DNA of 18,751 nt from Bacteroidales bacterium (lineage in GTDB: Bacteria; Bacteroidota; Bacteroidia; Bacteroidales; B18-G4): contig JAUXCL010000018.1 of assembly GCA_030618905.1 (NCBI GenBank), positions 1-18,751 on the forward strand. The letters are read 5' to 3'. Both the position numbers and the translations under genes were made by a program. The notes beneath the pieces are model-generated. The model ran no database searches. It saw only the letters and a list, made by a program, of their open reading frames with translations, and was not told the DNA's origin. Of the stretch, positions 1-7,454 are shown piece after piece. The stretch's first letter is position 1; each line of letters opens with the position of its first letter.

Positions 1-636
1 CAGGGAGCTTTTATAATCCTTATGTTTTACACTGCAAAAGCCATCTCTCAATAAGGCTTTGCCATTGATATTTGAAAAATTATCGATAAGCGCTTCGTAA
101 GGAAGAAAAACTCCCGGATCTATCCCATTACGCAGCAGGATCTTTCGCACATAAGAAGTAAACTCCAGCATGTGTGGTTTAGCATGTGTAATGGTGATAA
201 AATAACAATCATCCTTAAGTACGCGGGAAATTTCAGGGATGGCCTCCGGAAAAAAATACATGGCATAACTGCAAATGACCAGGTCGATGGAATCATCGTT
301 AAATTGCTTCAGGGACCTTATCCCCCGGTCAATGAATGTTCCTTTCAAATTAGCTTCTTCACAGGATTGCAAATATGGCTTTTCATACTCTTTGTGCCTG
401 TCGATGCCGGTAATATTCGCTCCTTCTTGCACCCGGTCTTTCAGTGCCCTGGTGAAATATCCAAAGCCACATCCCAGATCCAGAATATTTTTGGCGTTCG
501 ACAGATCCAGGCCATTCAAAGCAGCTTCCCGCACATCAGTATCATTGCTCAGGTGCTTGATAATAATTTTTGCCACTGCTTGATGGGTGGTAGCATCTTT
601 GAATACTTCAGCTAGTTGAATATCGCCTTGTCTCAT
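1..636 (-). CDS. Class I SAM-dependent methyltransferase (3' end outside window)
   Basis: Reading from the ATG at 636-634 down to base 1 gives 212 codons with no stop, so the C-terminus is missing. Residues 51-61 (ILDLGCGFGYF) are the glycine-rich SAM-binding motif I. The ITGID stretch about 25 residues later holds the acidic residue expected to bind the ribose. A segment with DDSIDLVICSYAMYFF and then a helix ending in SRVLK matches motif IV of the Methyltransf_11/25 type. The substrate cannot be told: small-molecule, quinone or tRNA targets are all possible. No signal peptide is seen, so it is probably cytoplasmic. It is divergent from the GH109-type gene, with 120 bases between them. It lacks the conserved cysteines expected of the arsenite methyltransferase ArsM and is separated from the ars operon, so I do not link it to arsenic. 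Family call is firm; function is unknown. Confidence 0.85.
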   Translation of the reverse strand, partial: MRQGDIQLAEVFKDATTHQAVAKIIIKHLSNDTDVREAALNGLDLSNAKNILDLGCGFGYFTRALKDRVQEGANITGIDRHKEYEKPYLQSCEEANLKGTFIDRGIRSLKQFNDDSIDLVICSYAMYFFPEAIPEISRVLKDDCYFITITHAKPHMLEFTSYVRKILLRNGIDPGVFLPYEALIDNFSNINGKALLRDGFCSVKHKDYKSSL

Positions 637-705
637 TTTGTACCTTCATTAATTATGTACATATTTTGTATGATAAATATAAGCAATATTAAATACATTC
701 AGAAA

Positions 706-734
706 TTTGCTTAAAGTCCTTTTTGTTATCTTAG
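706..734 (+). promoter_or_regulatory. Candidate Bacteroidota promoter for the GH109-type gene
   Basis: TTTG at 706-709 is followed after 17 bases by TATCTTAG at 727-734, seven of eight matches to TAnnTTTG. The start codon is at 757, leaving a leader of about 15-20 bases. The rest of the 637-756 intergenic region is AT-rich and I see no perfect promoter for the divergent methyltransferase. Confidence 0.45.
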
Positions 735-756
735 CTATCCATTCAATTTCAAAAAT

Positions 757-2115
757 ATGAAGAAATCATTTGATCGCAGGTCATTCTTGCGCACAGGAGC
801 AATGGCAGGGCTCGGTTTAGCTATGGGCGACAGGCTCTTATCTATTAATCCGGGTGAATTGCCATATGCAGCATCTCCATTGCCCATACAACTTCAGCCC
901 CTGGAAAAGGTCAGGATTGGTTATGTTGGTGTTGGGGGAATGGGGACAGCCCATGTGAATAACCTTCTAAAAATAGATGGTGCAGAGATCGTAGCTGTCG
1001 GCGACATCGTTCCCGAACGGGTAGAAAGGGCACAAAAGCTCTGTGAAGCTGCCGGCAAAACCATTCCGGATGGCTACAGCAAGGGTGAATATGATTTCAA
1101 GCGCATGTGCGAGAGGGATGATATCGACCTGATCTATACGGCCACACCGTGGAAATGGCATGTGCCAGTGTGCCTGGAGGCCATGAATACAGGAAAACAC
1201 GCTGCAAGCGAGGTACCTGCAGCTACTTCCATAGACGAGTGCTGGCAACTGGTGGAAACATCCGAAAAAACCGGTATGCATTGTATCATGATGGAAAACT
1301 GCAACTATGACAGGGCAGAGATGATGATCCTGAACATGGTTTACCAGGGCATTCTGGGTGAGCTTGTCCATGCAGAATGTGGCTACCTCCATGATCTGAG
1401 GGCCGTTAAATTCAATATGGGCGGTGAGGGTGTATGGCGGCGACAATGGTCTATCGACCGCAATGCTGACCTGTATCCAACTCATGGCCTGGCCCCGGTG
1501 GCACAATGCATGAACATAAACCGTGGTAATTATTTCGATTATATGGTTTCATTCAGTTCAAAAAGCCGTGGACTACACCAGTATGTACTTCGGGAATACG
1601 GTGTTGACAGTCCCTATGCAGAAGAACAATACATACTTGGAGATGTGGTGACCACCATTATCAGAACCATGAATGAAGAAACAATCGTTGTCACACATGA
1701 TACCAGCCTTCCCAGGCCATACAGCCGTGACATCCTGGTGCAGGGCACCAAAGGCCTTGTCAGAAAATATCCCAAACCAAAAATTTACATAGAAGGCAAA
1801 AGCCCCTCGCATCGCTGGGAAGACCTCAGCAATTATAAAAGTGATTACGACCACCCTTTATGGGCAGAGCTGGAAGAAAAAAGTAAAGGTGCAGGACATG
1901 GGGGAATGGATTTTATTGAAGATTATCGTCTTGTCAATGCTTTGCTGAAAGGGATTGAGCCCGACATGGATGTTTATGACGCCGCCGTGATCAGTGCGGT
2001 CGTTGAACTGAGTGAGCAATCCATAGGCCAGAATGGCCAGCCGGTAAAATTTCCCGACTTTACCAAAGGGATGTGGAAGAAACCCAGGGTGTTGCCAGTG
2101 AACGGTGAACGGTGA
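757..2115 (+). CDS. Tat-exported Gfo/Idh/MocA protein, GH109 alpha-N-acetylgalactosaminidase type
   Basis: Predicted NAD-dependent glycosidase of family GH109, which removes terminal alpha-GalNAc by an oxidation/elimination route on a tightly bound cofactor. The N-terminus has a twin-arginine signal (R7-R8 in DRRSFLRTG, then a mild hydrophobic stretch), implying export already folded with cofactor. Residues 51-63 (KVRIGYVGVGGMG) are the Rossmann nucleotide loop; SEVPA at 151-155 sits where Gfo/Idh/MocA proteins carry EKP. From memory of the Elizabethkingia GH109 enzyme, co-linear blocks are MMENCNYDR (178-186), GELVHAECGYLHDLR (201-215), LYPTHG (239-244), VVTHDTSLPRPY (311-322), SHRW (351-354) and GAGHGGMDF (378-386). 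At 452 aa it is near normal length. The last residues, VNGER, are encoded by a 7-bp tandem array and look unlike a native terminus. Family is firm; the exact substrate is inferred. Confidence 0.85.
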   Translation: MKKSFDRRSFLRTGAMAGLGLAMGDRLLSINPGELPYAASPLPIQLQPLEKVRIGYVGVGGMGTAHVNNLLKIDGAEIVAVGDIVPERVERAQKLCEAAGKTIPDGYSKGEYDFKRMCERDDIDLIYTATPWKWHVPVCLEAMNTGKHAASEVPAATSIDECWQLVETSEKTGMHCIMMENCNYDRAEMMILNMVYQGILGELVHAECGYLHDLRAVKFNMGGEGVWRRQWSIDRNADLYPTHGLAPVAQCMNINRGNYFDYMVSFSSKSRGLHQYVLREYGVDSPYAEEQYILGDVVTTIIRTMNEETIVVTHDTSLPRPYSRDILVQGTKGLVRKYPKPKIYIEGKSPSHRWEDLSNYKSDYDHPLWAELEEKSKGAGHGGMDFIEDYRLVNALLKGIEPDMDVYDAAVISAVVELSEQSIGQNGQPVKFPDFTKGMWKKPRVLPVNGER

Positions 2116-2118
2116 ACT
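2098..2118 (+). repeat. Heptanucleotide tandem array (GTGAACG, 3 units) over a stop codon
   Basis: Three consecutive units: GTGAACG at 2098-2104, GTGAACG at 2105-2111, GTGAACT at 2112-2118. The stop TGA of the preceding gene (2113-2115) lies in the third unit, and the array encodes its last five residues, VNGER. The same unit recurs at 8496-8530, in the same phase to the stop. Confidence 0.85.
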
Positions 2119-2192
2119 GATCTCATCACGTAGATGCAACATTTATGCATACTTATTTGTCTTATATATATTGAACACAACTCCTGAATCTT

Positions 2193-4328
2193 ATGAGATC
2201 CTTAAAATACTATATCCTGACCTGTGTTTTTTGCTTATTCTTTCCATCTGTTTTTAGCCAATTGAAGTGGGTTAACCCATTGCCACAGGGAAATCCATTA
2301 AAGGCTGTTCACTTTACAGCTAACCAAAACGCTTATTTGGCCGGTGACGCAGGGACAATTTTAAGGTCGACAGATAATGGCCAATCGTGGACTTTGTCAG
2401 ACAGTGTTACAAGCAATAATCTTTCAAGCATTCATTTTACAAATCCGAACCTCGGATTGGCTGGGGGCGACAGTGGTTATGTATTCAAAACAACTGATGC
2501 CGGCCTTAGCTGGAGCCCGATAAAAACCAGTACGAACAGAGTCATTAATGATGTCTGCTTTATGGATTCACTGACAGCCATTGCCGTTTGTGATTATGGA
2601 AAAATATCTAAAAGTACAGATGCCGGTGCGAACTGGTATGATGTAAATTCTTCAACATTCCTGCATTTATGGTCGCTTACATTCCCCGGTGATTCAATCG
2701 GTTACGCTGTTGGGGGCGATAAAGGTTTGAAGAGTGTGATCCTTAAAACCTATGATAAAGGTGAAACATGGGATACTCTGACTACACAAATTGAGGGTCA
2801 TTTATACAGTATCTTTTTCATTGATGAACTCAACGGCTATGCAGCCGGTAACTACAGCCATATTATCAAAACTACGGACGGAGGCCAAACCTGGTTTTAT
2901 TCAAGCAATCCCAACCAGGGAGGAAATCAACATATCCGTGACATCCTCTTTACTGATCTCAATACCGGCTATACCGTAGATATCAACGGAAATATCCTAA
3001 AAACAATCAATGGTGGTGTTAGTTGGGATAGTCTCAATGCAAATATTTCCAGTCCCCTATATACTATTGGGGTCAATACTGAAGGCACCTTGTTAACTGC
3101 TGGCTTTGGCGGGAAAATGTTAAAGTCGATGGATGAAGGCCTGAATTGGGTTTTCTGCAGCCATGGGCCTACTATTTTCCTTGTATCCATAGATTTTCCG
3201 GATCCAAATACCGGGTTTATTACCGGAAGTGGTGGATTGTTCAAAACCATCAATGGTGGACAGGTTTGGGAGTATTCAGATGTTACAGAGCTAAACTATG
3301 CTGTGGACGGGCATTTCCTGAATGCTAATATTGGTTATGTATTGGATTATAATGGCGCCATCTTTAAAACCCTGGATGGAGGCTTAAGCTGGCAGGAACA
3401 GAATACTGGCGAAAGAGCCCAGCATTATAAGCAAATCTTTATGGTGAATGCCATACGGGGATATGCTGTTGGTGGGGGAATAAGTATTGGCGGGGCAAGC
3501 TGGGCACTTGCTTTGAGGACCGTAGATGGAGAAAATTGGGGCAGTATGCCGGTACCTGCAGGGGTTCCGCTTTTTGATGTACATTTTGTGGATGCAGACA
3601 AAGGTTTTATTTGTGGATCTTACGGCAAGCTGTTGAGCACCTTGAATGGAGGAAATACCTGGCATGAAATTACGATGGATACCACTTATACGCTGGTTGA
3701 TATTGATTTCCTCAGTGATAGTATTGGCTTTCTGGTGGGTAATAAAACAAATGAATCTGTTATTTTCCGAAGCACGGATGCCGGGAATTCCTGGCATGAG
3801 TTTTACGTAGGATCTGATCTGAGAAACAACGAAAAAATCAATGCTGTTCGGTTTGTTGATCAGATCAATGGCTTTGCCATCGGCACCAATGGACTGATTT
3901 TAAAAACAATAGATGGGGGTTCATCATGGTACAGGGTCAAGAAAATCACCAATAACCTATTTAATGATATCTATGCAAAAAGCAGTGCTGAAGGTTTTTT
4001 GGTTGGCTCCAGTGGTACTATCCTGCAGCTGGAACCGGTAGTGGGTATTGCCTCCCTGCCTGATGCAAATGAATTAACATTCACGATCTTTCCAAATCCA
4101 ACAAAGGGGGAAACAACCCTGGCTTTTCATTTATCCGAAAAGGCATTGACCAGGATCAGGTTGATGGATATCCGGGGACGAGAAGTGGATATGCTCATGG
4201 AAAATGTCCTTGATAAAGGAATTCATCATCACAAATTTAATACACTTCAATATCCAAATGGCACCTATATCATCAGCATTAGTTCTTTAAATGGCCCATT
4301 GGCTGAGAAATTAATCATCCATCATTAG
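2193..4328 (+). CDS. Secreted YCF48/sialidase-like beta-propeller protein with T9SS type A sorting domain
   Basis: 711 aa. An N-terminal signal peptide (about residues 1-22, hydrophobic core LTCVFCLFFPSVFSQ) is followed by about 13 repeats of the pattern ILKTTDGGxSW, each preceded by an aromatic and GYAVG-like strand. These are the YCF48/BNR-like repeats of beta-propellers; 13-14 blades suggest two seven-bladed propellers. Residues about 630-711 form a T9SS C-terminal domain: FTIFPNPTKGE opening, a central MDIRGREV segment, and the NGTYIISI then KLIIHH strands. The protein should be exported by Sec, crossed over the outer membrane by the Por system, and released or anchored at the surface. 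Function is unknown: BNR-like repeats are not proof of sialidase activity, and the similarity to photosystem II assembly factor is structural only. It sits alone between the GH109-type gene and the ars operon; I see no convincing promoter in 2116-2192. Confidence 0.88.
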   Translation: MRSLKYYILTCVFCLFFPSVFSQLKWVNPLPQGNPLKAVHFTANQNAYLAGDAGTILRSTDNGQSWTLSDSVTSNNLSSIHFTNPNLGLAGGDSGYVFKTTDAGLSWSPIKTSTNRVINDVCFMDSLTAIAVCDYGKISKSTDAGANWYDVNSSTFLHLWSLTFPGDSIGYAVGGDKGLKSVILKTYDKGETWDTLTTQIEGHLYSIFFIDELNGYAAGNYSHIIKTTDGGQTWFYSSNPNQGGNQHIRDILFTDLNTGYTVDINGNILKTINGGVSWDSLNANISSPLYTIGVNTEGTLLTAGFGGKMLKSMDEGLNWVFCSHGPTIFLVSIDFPDPNTGFITGSGGLFKTINGGQVWEYSDVTELNYAVDGHFLNANIGYVLDYNGAIFKTLDGGLSWQEQNTGERAQHYKQIFMVNAIRGYAVGGGISIGGASWALALRTVDGENWGSMPVPAGVPLFDVHFVDADKGFICGSYGKLLSTLNGGNTWHEITMDTTYTLVDIDFLSDSIGFLVGNKTNESVIFRSTDAGNSWHEFYVGSDLRNNEKINAVRFVDQINGFAIGTNGLILKTIDGGSSWYRVKKITNNLFNDIYAKSSAEGFLVGSSGTILQLEPVVGIASLPDANELTFTIFPNPTKGETTLAFHLSEKALTRIRLMDIRGREVDMLMENVLDKGIHHHKFNTLQYPNGTYIISISSLNGPLAEKLIIHH

Positions 4329-4355
4329 AACAAAATAATTCAATATTCTGCCTTA

Positions 4356-4383
4356 TTGAATGAAACCATTATTCGTATCTTTA
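4356..4383 (+). promoter_or_regulatory. Candidate arsR promoter overlapped by the ArsR operator
   Basis: TTG at 4356-4358 is followed after 17 bases by TATCTTTA at 4376-4383, one mismatch from TAnnTTTG. The -7 element lies inside the palindrome at 4372-4387, so bound repressor would block polymerase. The predicted start of transcription is only a few bases before the ATG at 4392, so the arsR message may be nearly leaderless. Confidence 0.5.
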
Positions 4384-4387
4384 CGAA
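4372..4387. promoter_or_regulatory. ArsR operator 1 (inverted repeat)
   Basis: TTCGTA-TCTT-TACGAA is a perfect inverted repeat with 6-base arms, lying 4 bases before the arsR start codon. The same arms and 4-base spacer length recur at 4711-4730 before the second gene of the operon. Such dyads are the usual binding sites of dimeric ArsR/SmtB repressors. Confidence 0.75.
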
Positions 4388-4391
4388 CTGA

Positions 4392-4694
4392 ATGATGAAA
4401 TCAAAAGATATTTTCACAGAAGATCAGGTTAAGATGGCCAGATATGCCAAGGCCATGTCACATCCGGTAAGGATGTATATTCTGGAATTATTGTCGGAAC
4501 AAAGCTGTTGTTACAGCGGTAATCTTGCTGAAATCCTTCCCATTGCCAAATCAACACTTTCCCAGCATCTCAAGGAATTGAAAGAATCCGGTCTTATCCA
4601 GGGAGAGATCAACCCTCCAAAGATTAAGTATTGTCTAAATGCTGAAAATTGGAATGACGCCAAAAAACTTTTTGAAAAACTTATGGAAAAATAA
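4392..4694 (+). CDS. arsR: ArsR/SmtB family metalloregulator
   Basis: 100-aa winged-helix repressor, the usual length for the family. Residues 19-35 (AKAMSHPVRMYILELLS) are the typical first DNA-binding-domain helices, and residues 50-71 (PIAKSTLSQHLKELKESGLIQG) are the recognition helix and entry to the wing. A vicinal Cys39-Cys40 pair in SCCYSGNLAE sits where E. coli ArsR has its arsenite-binding cysteines (CVCDLC); Cys81 is the only other cysteine. Binding of arsenite should release it from DNA. It is the first gene of the operon, with a palindromic operator just upstream and a second one directly downstream, so it probably controls its own synthesis and the rest of the operon. ATG is present at both 4392 and 4395; either fits. 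Confidence 0.92.
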   Translation: MMKSKDIFTEDQVKMARYAKAMSHPVRMYILELLSEQSCCYSGNLAEILPIAKSTLSQHLKELKESGLIQGEINPPKIKYCLNAENWNDAKKLFEKLMEK

Positions 4695-4710
4695 AATTTT
4701 TTACCATCTT

Positions 4711-4730
4711 TGTTCGTAATTTTACGAACA
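4711..4730. promoter_or_regulatory. ArsR operator 2 with internal promoter element
   Basis: TGTTCGTA-ATTT-TACGAACA is a perfect 8-base-arm palindrome in the 57-base gap between arsR and the next gene. It contains the core arms of operator 1. TAATTTTA at 4717-4724 inside it is one mismatch from TAnnTTTG, suggesting an internal promoter starting near 4730, about 20 bases before the ATG at 4752. No clear TTTG lies at the -33 distance (only a T-run near 4697-4702). Confidence 0.75.
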
Positions 4731-4751
4731 CATAACATTATTTTCAATAGG

Positions 4752-4991
4752 ATGGAGATAAAAATTTTAGGGACCGGTTGTGCAAAATGCAATACCCTTG
4801 AAAAAGTAACCCGTGAGACAGTTGATGAGCTTGGTATAAGCGCCAGTATTTCCAAAGAAGAGGATATCCTCAGGATCATGGAATACGGGATCATGCGCAC
4901 TCCCGGGCTGGTCATCAATGAAAAAGTTGTGCTAAGTGGCATAGTTCCCACAAACAAAGAGCTGAAGAAATTATTAACTCAATATCAATAA
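4752..4991 (+). CDS. Small thioredoxin-like protein, TM0996/MTH895 (redox-active disulfide protein 2) family
   Basis: 79 aa, cytoplasmic, no signal peptide. The N-terminal strand MEIKILGTG runs into the redox motif CAKC (Cys10, Cys13), then an alpha-helix, and the cis-proline segment RTPGLVINEKVV near residues 49-60. This is the compact glutaredoxin/thioredoxin fold of the 'redox-active disulfide protein 2' family. I start it at the ATG 4752-4754: the longer frame begins with a TTG inside operator 2 and would add residues unlike the family. It ends 1 base before the next gene, so the two are almost surely co-translated. Its likely job is to pass electrons as a dithiol, either to the neighbouring CcdA-like membrane protein or to an arsenical; which of these is inference. 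Two cysteines and no others. Confidence 0.87.
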   Translation: MEIKILGTGCAKCNTLEKVTRETVDELGISASISKEEDILRIMEYGIMRTPGLVINEKVVLSGIVPTNKELKKLLTQYQ

Positions 4992-4992
4992 T

Positions 4993-5418
4993 ATGAGAAA
5001 TACTTTGTTATTATTGACCATCATCTCATTCATCTTTGTCGCTGCTTCCTGCAATTCTCAGGTTCAGGAAGAAAAAAAACAGGAACAGCTGGCAAATGCC
5101 AACAAGGTTGAAATTTATTATTTTCATTATACACGTCGTTGTGCAACCTGTAATGCGGTGGAGAATGAAACACAGGAAGCCCTCAAAAAATTCTATCCCA
5201 CCCAGGTAGAATCCGGAGATATCGTTTTCATCTCTATTAACCTGGAAGAGGAGACTAATGATGCATTGGCTAAAAAATTAATGGTATCAGGACAAACATT
5301 GCTGGTTGTCAAAGGAGACCGGAAAGCTGATCTGACAGTGGATGGATTTAAATACGCCCGTTCCAGTCCTGAAAAATTTCATGCCAGCATCAAGACAGCG
5401 ATTGATCCCATGTTATAA
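4993..5418 (+). CDS. arsF: ArsF-family periplasmic thioredoxin-like lipoprotein
   Basis: 141 aa. Hydrophobic leader with lipobox VAASC, so Cys20 should be lipidated. A charged linker (QEEKKQEQ) leads to a thioredoxin-like domain: strand KVEIYYFHYT, then the motif CATC (Cys50, Cys53), a helix, the strand GDIVFISINLEEE, and SGQTLLVV at the position of the usual cis-proline loop. The closest named group I know is the ArsF family of Bacteroides ars operons, which databases call a nitrophenyl/organoarsenical nitroreductase subunit. The sequence itself shows only a thiol-redox lipoprotein; no flavin or nitroreductase motif is visible. The stop codon TAA shares one base with the ATG of the next gene, so the two are translationally coupled and probably work as a pair. 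Fold and location are firm; substrate is unknown. Confidence 0.82.
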   Translation: MRNTLLLLTIISFIFVAASCNSQVQEEKKQEQLANANKVEIYYFHYTRRCATCNAVENETQEALKKFYPTQVESGDIVFISINLEEETNDALAKKLMVSGQTLLVVKGDRKADLTVDGFKYARSSPEKFHASIKTAIDPML

Positions 5419-6119
5419 TGGAAGAATTTCTTACCGGCATACTGGACAGCAGCGAAGCACCCATTTTATCTGCATTGATCCTTGGTTTGTTGACAGCCAT
5501 AAGCCCTTGTCCACTGGCCACCAATATTACTGCAGTTGGCTATATCAGCAAAGACATCGACAATCGAAACCGTGTGTTTGTCAGTGGACTGATTTATACG
5601 CTGGGCAGAACGATTTCTTATTTTGGACTTGCCCTGATCCTGTACCTTGGTGCCAGTCAATTTCGCATATCAGGTTTTTTCCAGCTATATGGAGCGAAGA
5701 TCATCGGACCGATGCTCCTGCTTATTGGCTTGTACATGTTAGGCGTATTCAAATTCAATTTTGGTTTTTTAAATAAAATCACTGACAGGTACCAGGGAAA
5801 AGGTATTCGTAATTACTGGGATGTTTTATTGCTGGGTATTATTTTCGCCCTGGCTTTTTGTCCTTATGCCGGTGTGCTCTATTTCGGCATGTTGATCCCT
5901 ATGACAATCAGCAGTGCTTCAGGTTTAATACTGCCTGTCGTATTTGCCATCGCCACAGGGATCCCGGTAATCATTTTCGCCTGGTTAATCGCCTATAGCC
6001 TTTCAGAAGTGGGTACATTCTATGACCGCTTAAAAACCTTTGAAAAATGGTTTAGAAAAATCATTGCCATCGTATTTATTGGCGTTGGTGTTTATTATAT
6101 CATCATTATTTATTTTTAG
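5418..6119 (+). CDS. arsG: ArsG-family CcdA/DsbD-like integral membrane protein
   Basis: 233 aa with about six membrane segments in two similar halves. Each half has a Cys-Pro site: SPCPLATN (Cys31) in the first segment and LAFCPYAGV (Cys148) in the fourth. The spacing and context (GLLTAISPCPL; GIIFALAFCPYAG) match the paired cysteines of CcdA and the DsbD membrane domain, which carry electrons from cytoplasmic thioredoxin to periplasmic partners. Databases name close relatives 'aminobenzylarsenical efflux permease ArsG'. The paired cysteines, overlap with the CxxC lipoprotein gene, and a CxxC cytoplasmic protein two genes upstream all favour electron transfer; this is inference. Export of an arsenical remains possible. 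These are its only two cysteines that I can see. Confidence 0.83.
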   Translation: MEEFLTGILDSSEAPILSALILGLLTAISPCPLATNITAVGYISKDIDNRNRVFVSGLIYTLGRTISYFGLALILYLGASQFRISGFFQLYGAKIIGPMLLLIGLYMLGVFKFNFGFLNKITDRYQGKGIRNYWDVLLLGIIFALAFCPYAGVLYFGMLIPMTISSASGLILPVVFAIATGIPVIIFAWLIAYSLSEVGTFYDRLKTFEKWFRKIIAIVFIGVGVYYIIIIYF

Positions 6120-6128
6120 CTTTTCATC

Positions 6129-7442
6129 ATGGATTGGAGGCGGGAAACTAAAATATTATTCTGGCTCACACTGGCATTCTTACTGGCCTATTTAATGCCC
6201 CTGGGCAATGCAAAATTTGATGAAGCCATTTATGCCATGTTTGACCTGCTCAAGTGGTATGCCAGGAAACATGTTGTCCTTTGCCTCTTACCGGCCTTTT
6301 TAATAGCTGGTGTAATTGCCGTTTTTGTGAGTCAGGCTTCGGTGATAAAGTATTTCGGAGCTACTGCTAAAAAGTGGATTTCCTATTCAGTAGCTTCTGT
6401 TTCAGGTACTATCCTGGCTGTTTGCAGTTGCACTATTCTCCCTTTATTTTCAAGTATTTACAAGCGTGGTGCAGGACTTGGGCCGGCTATCACCTTTTTG
6501 TATTCTGGACCTGCCATCAATATTCTGGCCATCATCCTCACAGCCCGGATTCTGGGCATTGAGATGGGTCTTGCAAGGGTGATCGGGGCTGTTGTTTTCA
6601 GTATTGTCATCGGTTTTGCCATGTCTTTCATCTACCGAAAAGAAGAGCAGGAAAAGGCAGAACAGCAAATGAACATAGTTCCACCTCCTGAGAAAAGACC
6701 AATGTGGCAAACGGCTTTTCATTTTTTTACCCTCGTGCTTATCCTGGTATTTGCCAACTGGGGACAACCGGAAAGCAACACAGGAACCTGGTATCTGATC
6801 TGGTCAAATAAGTGGGCTATCACAGGATTTTTTGGATTAATGCTTGTTTTTTCGCTGATTTACATTCTGAAAATCAAATGGTACCTGGTAATCAGCGTTG
6901 GAGTGCTGACTGGATTCTCCGCATTCATTTCAAGCGGTCCCCTGCTTCCTGTAATCGTTGGCATTTTCGGTGTAAGTGCAATCTCCTTAAGCGATAAGAA
7001 AAATGAAGACAATCCTGAGTGGATCATATCATCCTGGGATTTTACCAAGCAGATCATACCATTACTGGCTATAGGGGTTGTCATCGCCGGCTTTTTACTG
7101 GGTTCTACACATGATGATGTCAATTATGCAGGGGTGATCCCCAATGAATGGGTAACCTGGCTTGTAGGTGGAAATTCATTGGCCTCCAACTTCTTTGCTT
7201 CGATTGTCGGTGCGTTCATGTATTTTGCTACACTCACAGAAGTACCTATTCTGCAAGGTCTCATCGCTTCTGGCATGGGTAAGGGGCCTGCACTGGCGCT
7301 TCTGCTAGCCGGGCCATCTTTGTCATTGCCGAATATGCTGGTGATCAGGGATGTTATTGGTACTAAAAAAACATTGGTTTACGTTTTCCTGGTTGTCATC
7401 ATGGCCACCTCTTCGGGAATTTTTTATGGATCAATATTTTAA
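6129..7442 (+). CDS. ArsP/YraQ-type permease (predicted organoarsenical efflux)
   Basis: 437 aa, many hydrophobic segments in two halves separated by a charged loop (about residues 165-190, RKEEQEKAEQQ). The first half has the family signature LAVCSCTILPLF (Cys99, Cys101) followed by YKRGAGLGPA and YSGPAINI. The second half has the matching block TEVPILQGL, GMGKGPALALLLAGPSLSLPN. This is the DUF318/YraQ permease family, which includes ArsP, a pump for trivalent methyl- and aromatic arsenicals. The CxC pair at the putative substrate path fits binding of a trivalent metalloid. It begins 9 bases after arsG and ends 12 bases before the Acr3 gene, inside an ArsR-controlled operon, which supports an arsenical substrate. 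The organic versus inorganic substrate cannot be decided from sequence alone. Confidence 0.83.
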   Translation: MDWRRETKILFWLTLAFLLAYLMPLGNAKFDEAIYAMFDLLKWYARKHVVLCLLPAFLIAGVIAVFVSQASVIKYFGATAKKWISYSVASVSGTILAVCSCTILPLFSSIYKRGAGLGPAITFLYSGPAINILAIILTARILGIEMGLARVIGAVVFSIVIGFAMSFIYRKEEQEKAEQQMNIVPPPEKRPMWQTAFHFFTLVLILVFANWGQPESNTGTWYLIWSNKWAITGFFGLMLVFSLIYILKIKWYLVISVGVLTGFSAFISSGPLLPVIVGIFGVSAISLSDKKNEDNPEWIISSWDFTKQIIPLLAIGVVIAGFLLGSTHDDVNYAGVIPNEWVTWLVGGNSLASNFFASIVGAFMYFATLTEVPILQGLIASGMGKGPALALLLAGPSLSLPNMLVIRDVIGTKKTLVYVFLVVIMATSSGIFYGSIF

Positions 7443-7454
7443 TCAATCATTGCT

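Noticed and set aside
172..615. Plus-strand open frames at 172-615 and 275-583
   Set aside because: Antisense to a convincing methyltransferase with motif I and IV; the translated products have no recognisable domain.
1..636. ArsM arsenite methyltransferase linked to the ars operon
   Set aside because: No ArsM cysteine pattern in the visible part, opposite strand, and over 3.7 kb away with other genes between.
967..1506. Minus-strand open frame inside the GH109-type gene, and similar shadows at 1573-1854 and 1858-2142
   Set aside because: Opposite frames of a strongly conserved gene with no domain signal of their own.
2193..4328. True sialidase
   Set aside because: BNR-like repeats are present, but I see no sialidase catalytic Arg triad pattern or RIP motif; the repeat type is YCF48-like.
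4711..4730. Transcription terminator after arsR
   Set aside because: The stem is AT-rich, lacks a following T-run, and matches the operator at 4372-4387, so an operator is the better reading.
4710..4751. Longer start (TTG at 4710) for the CxxC protein
   Set aside because: It lies in the operator palindrome and promoter element, and the extra residues are not typical of the family.
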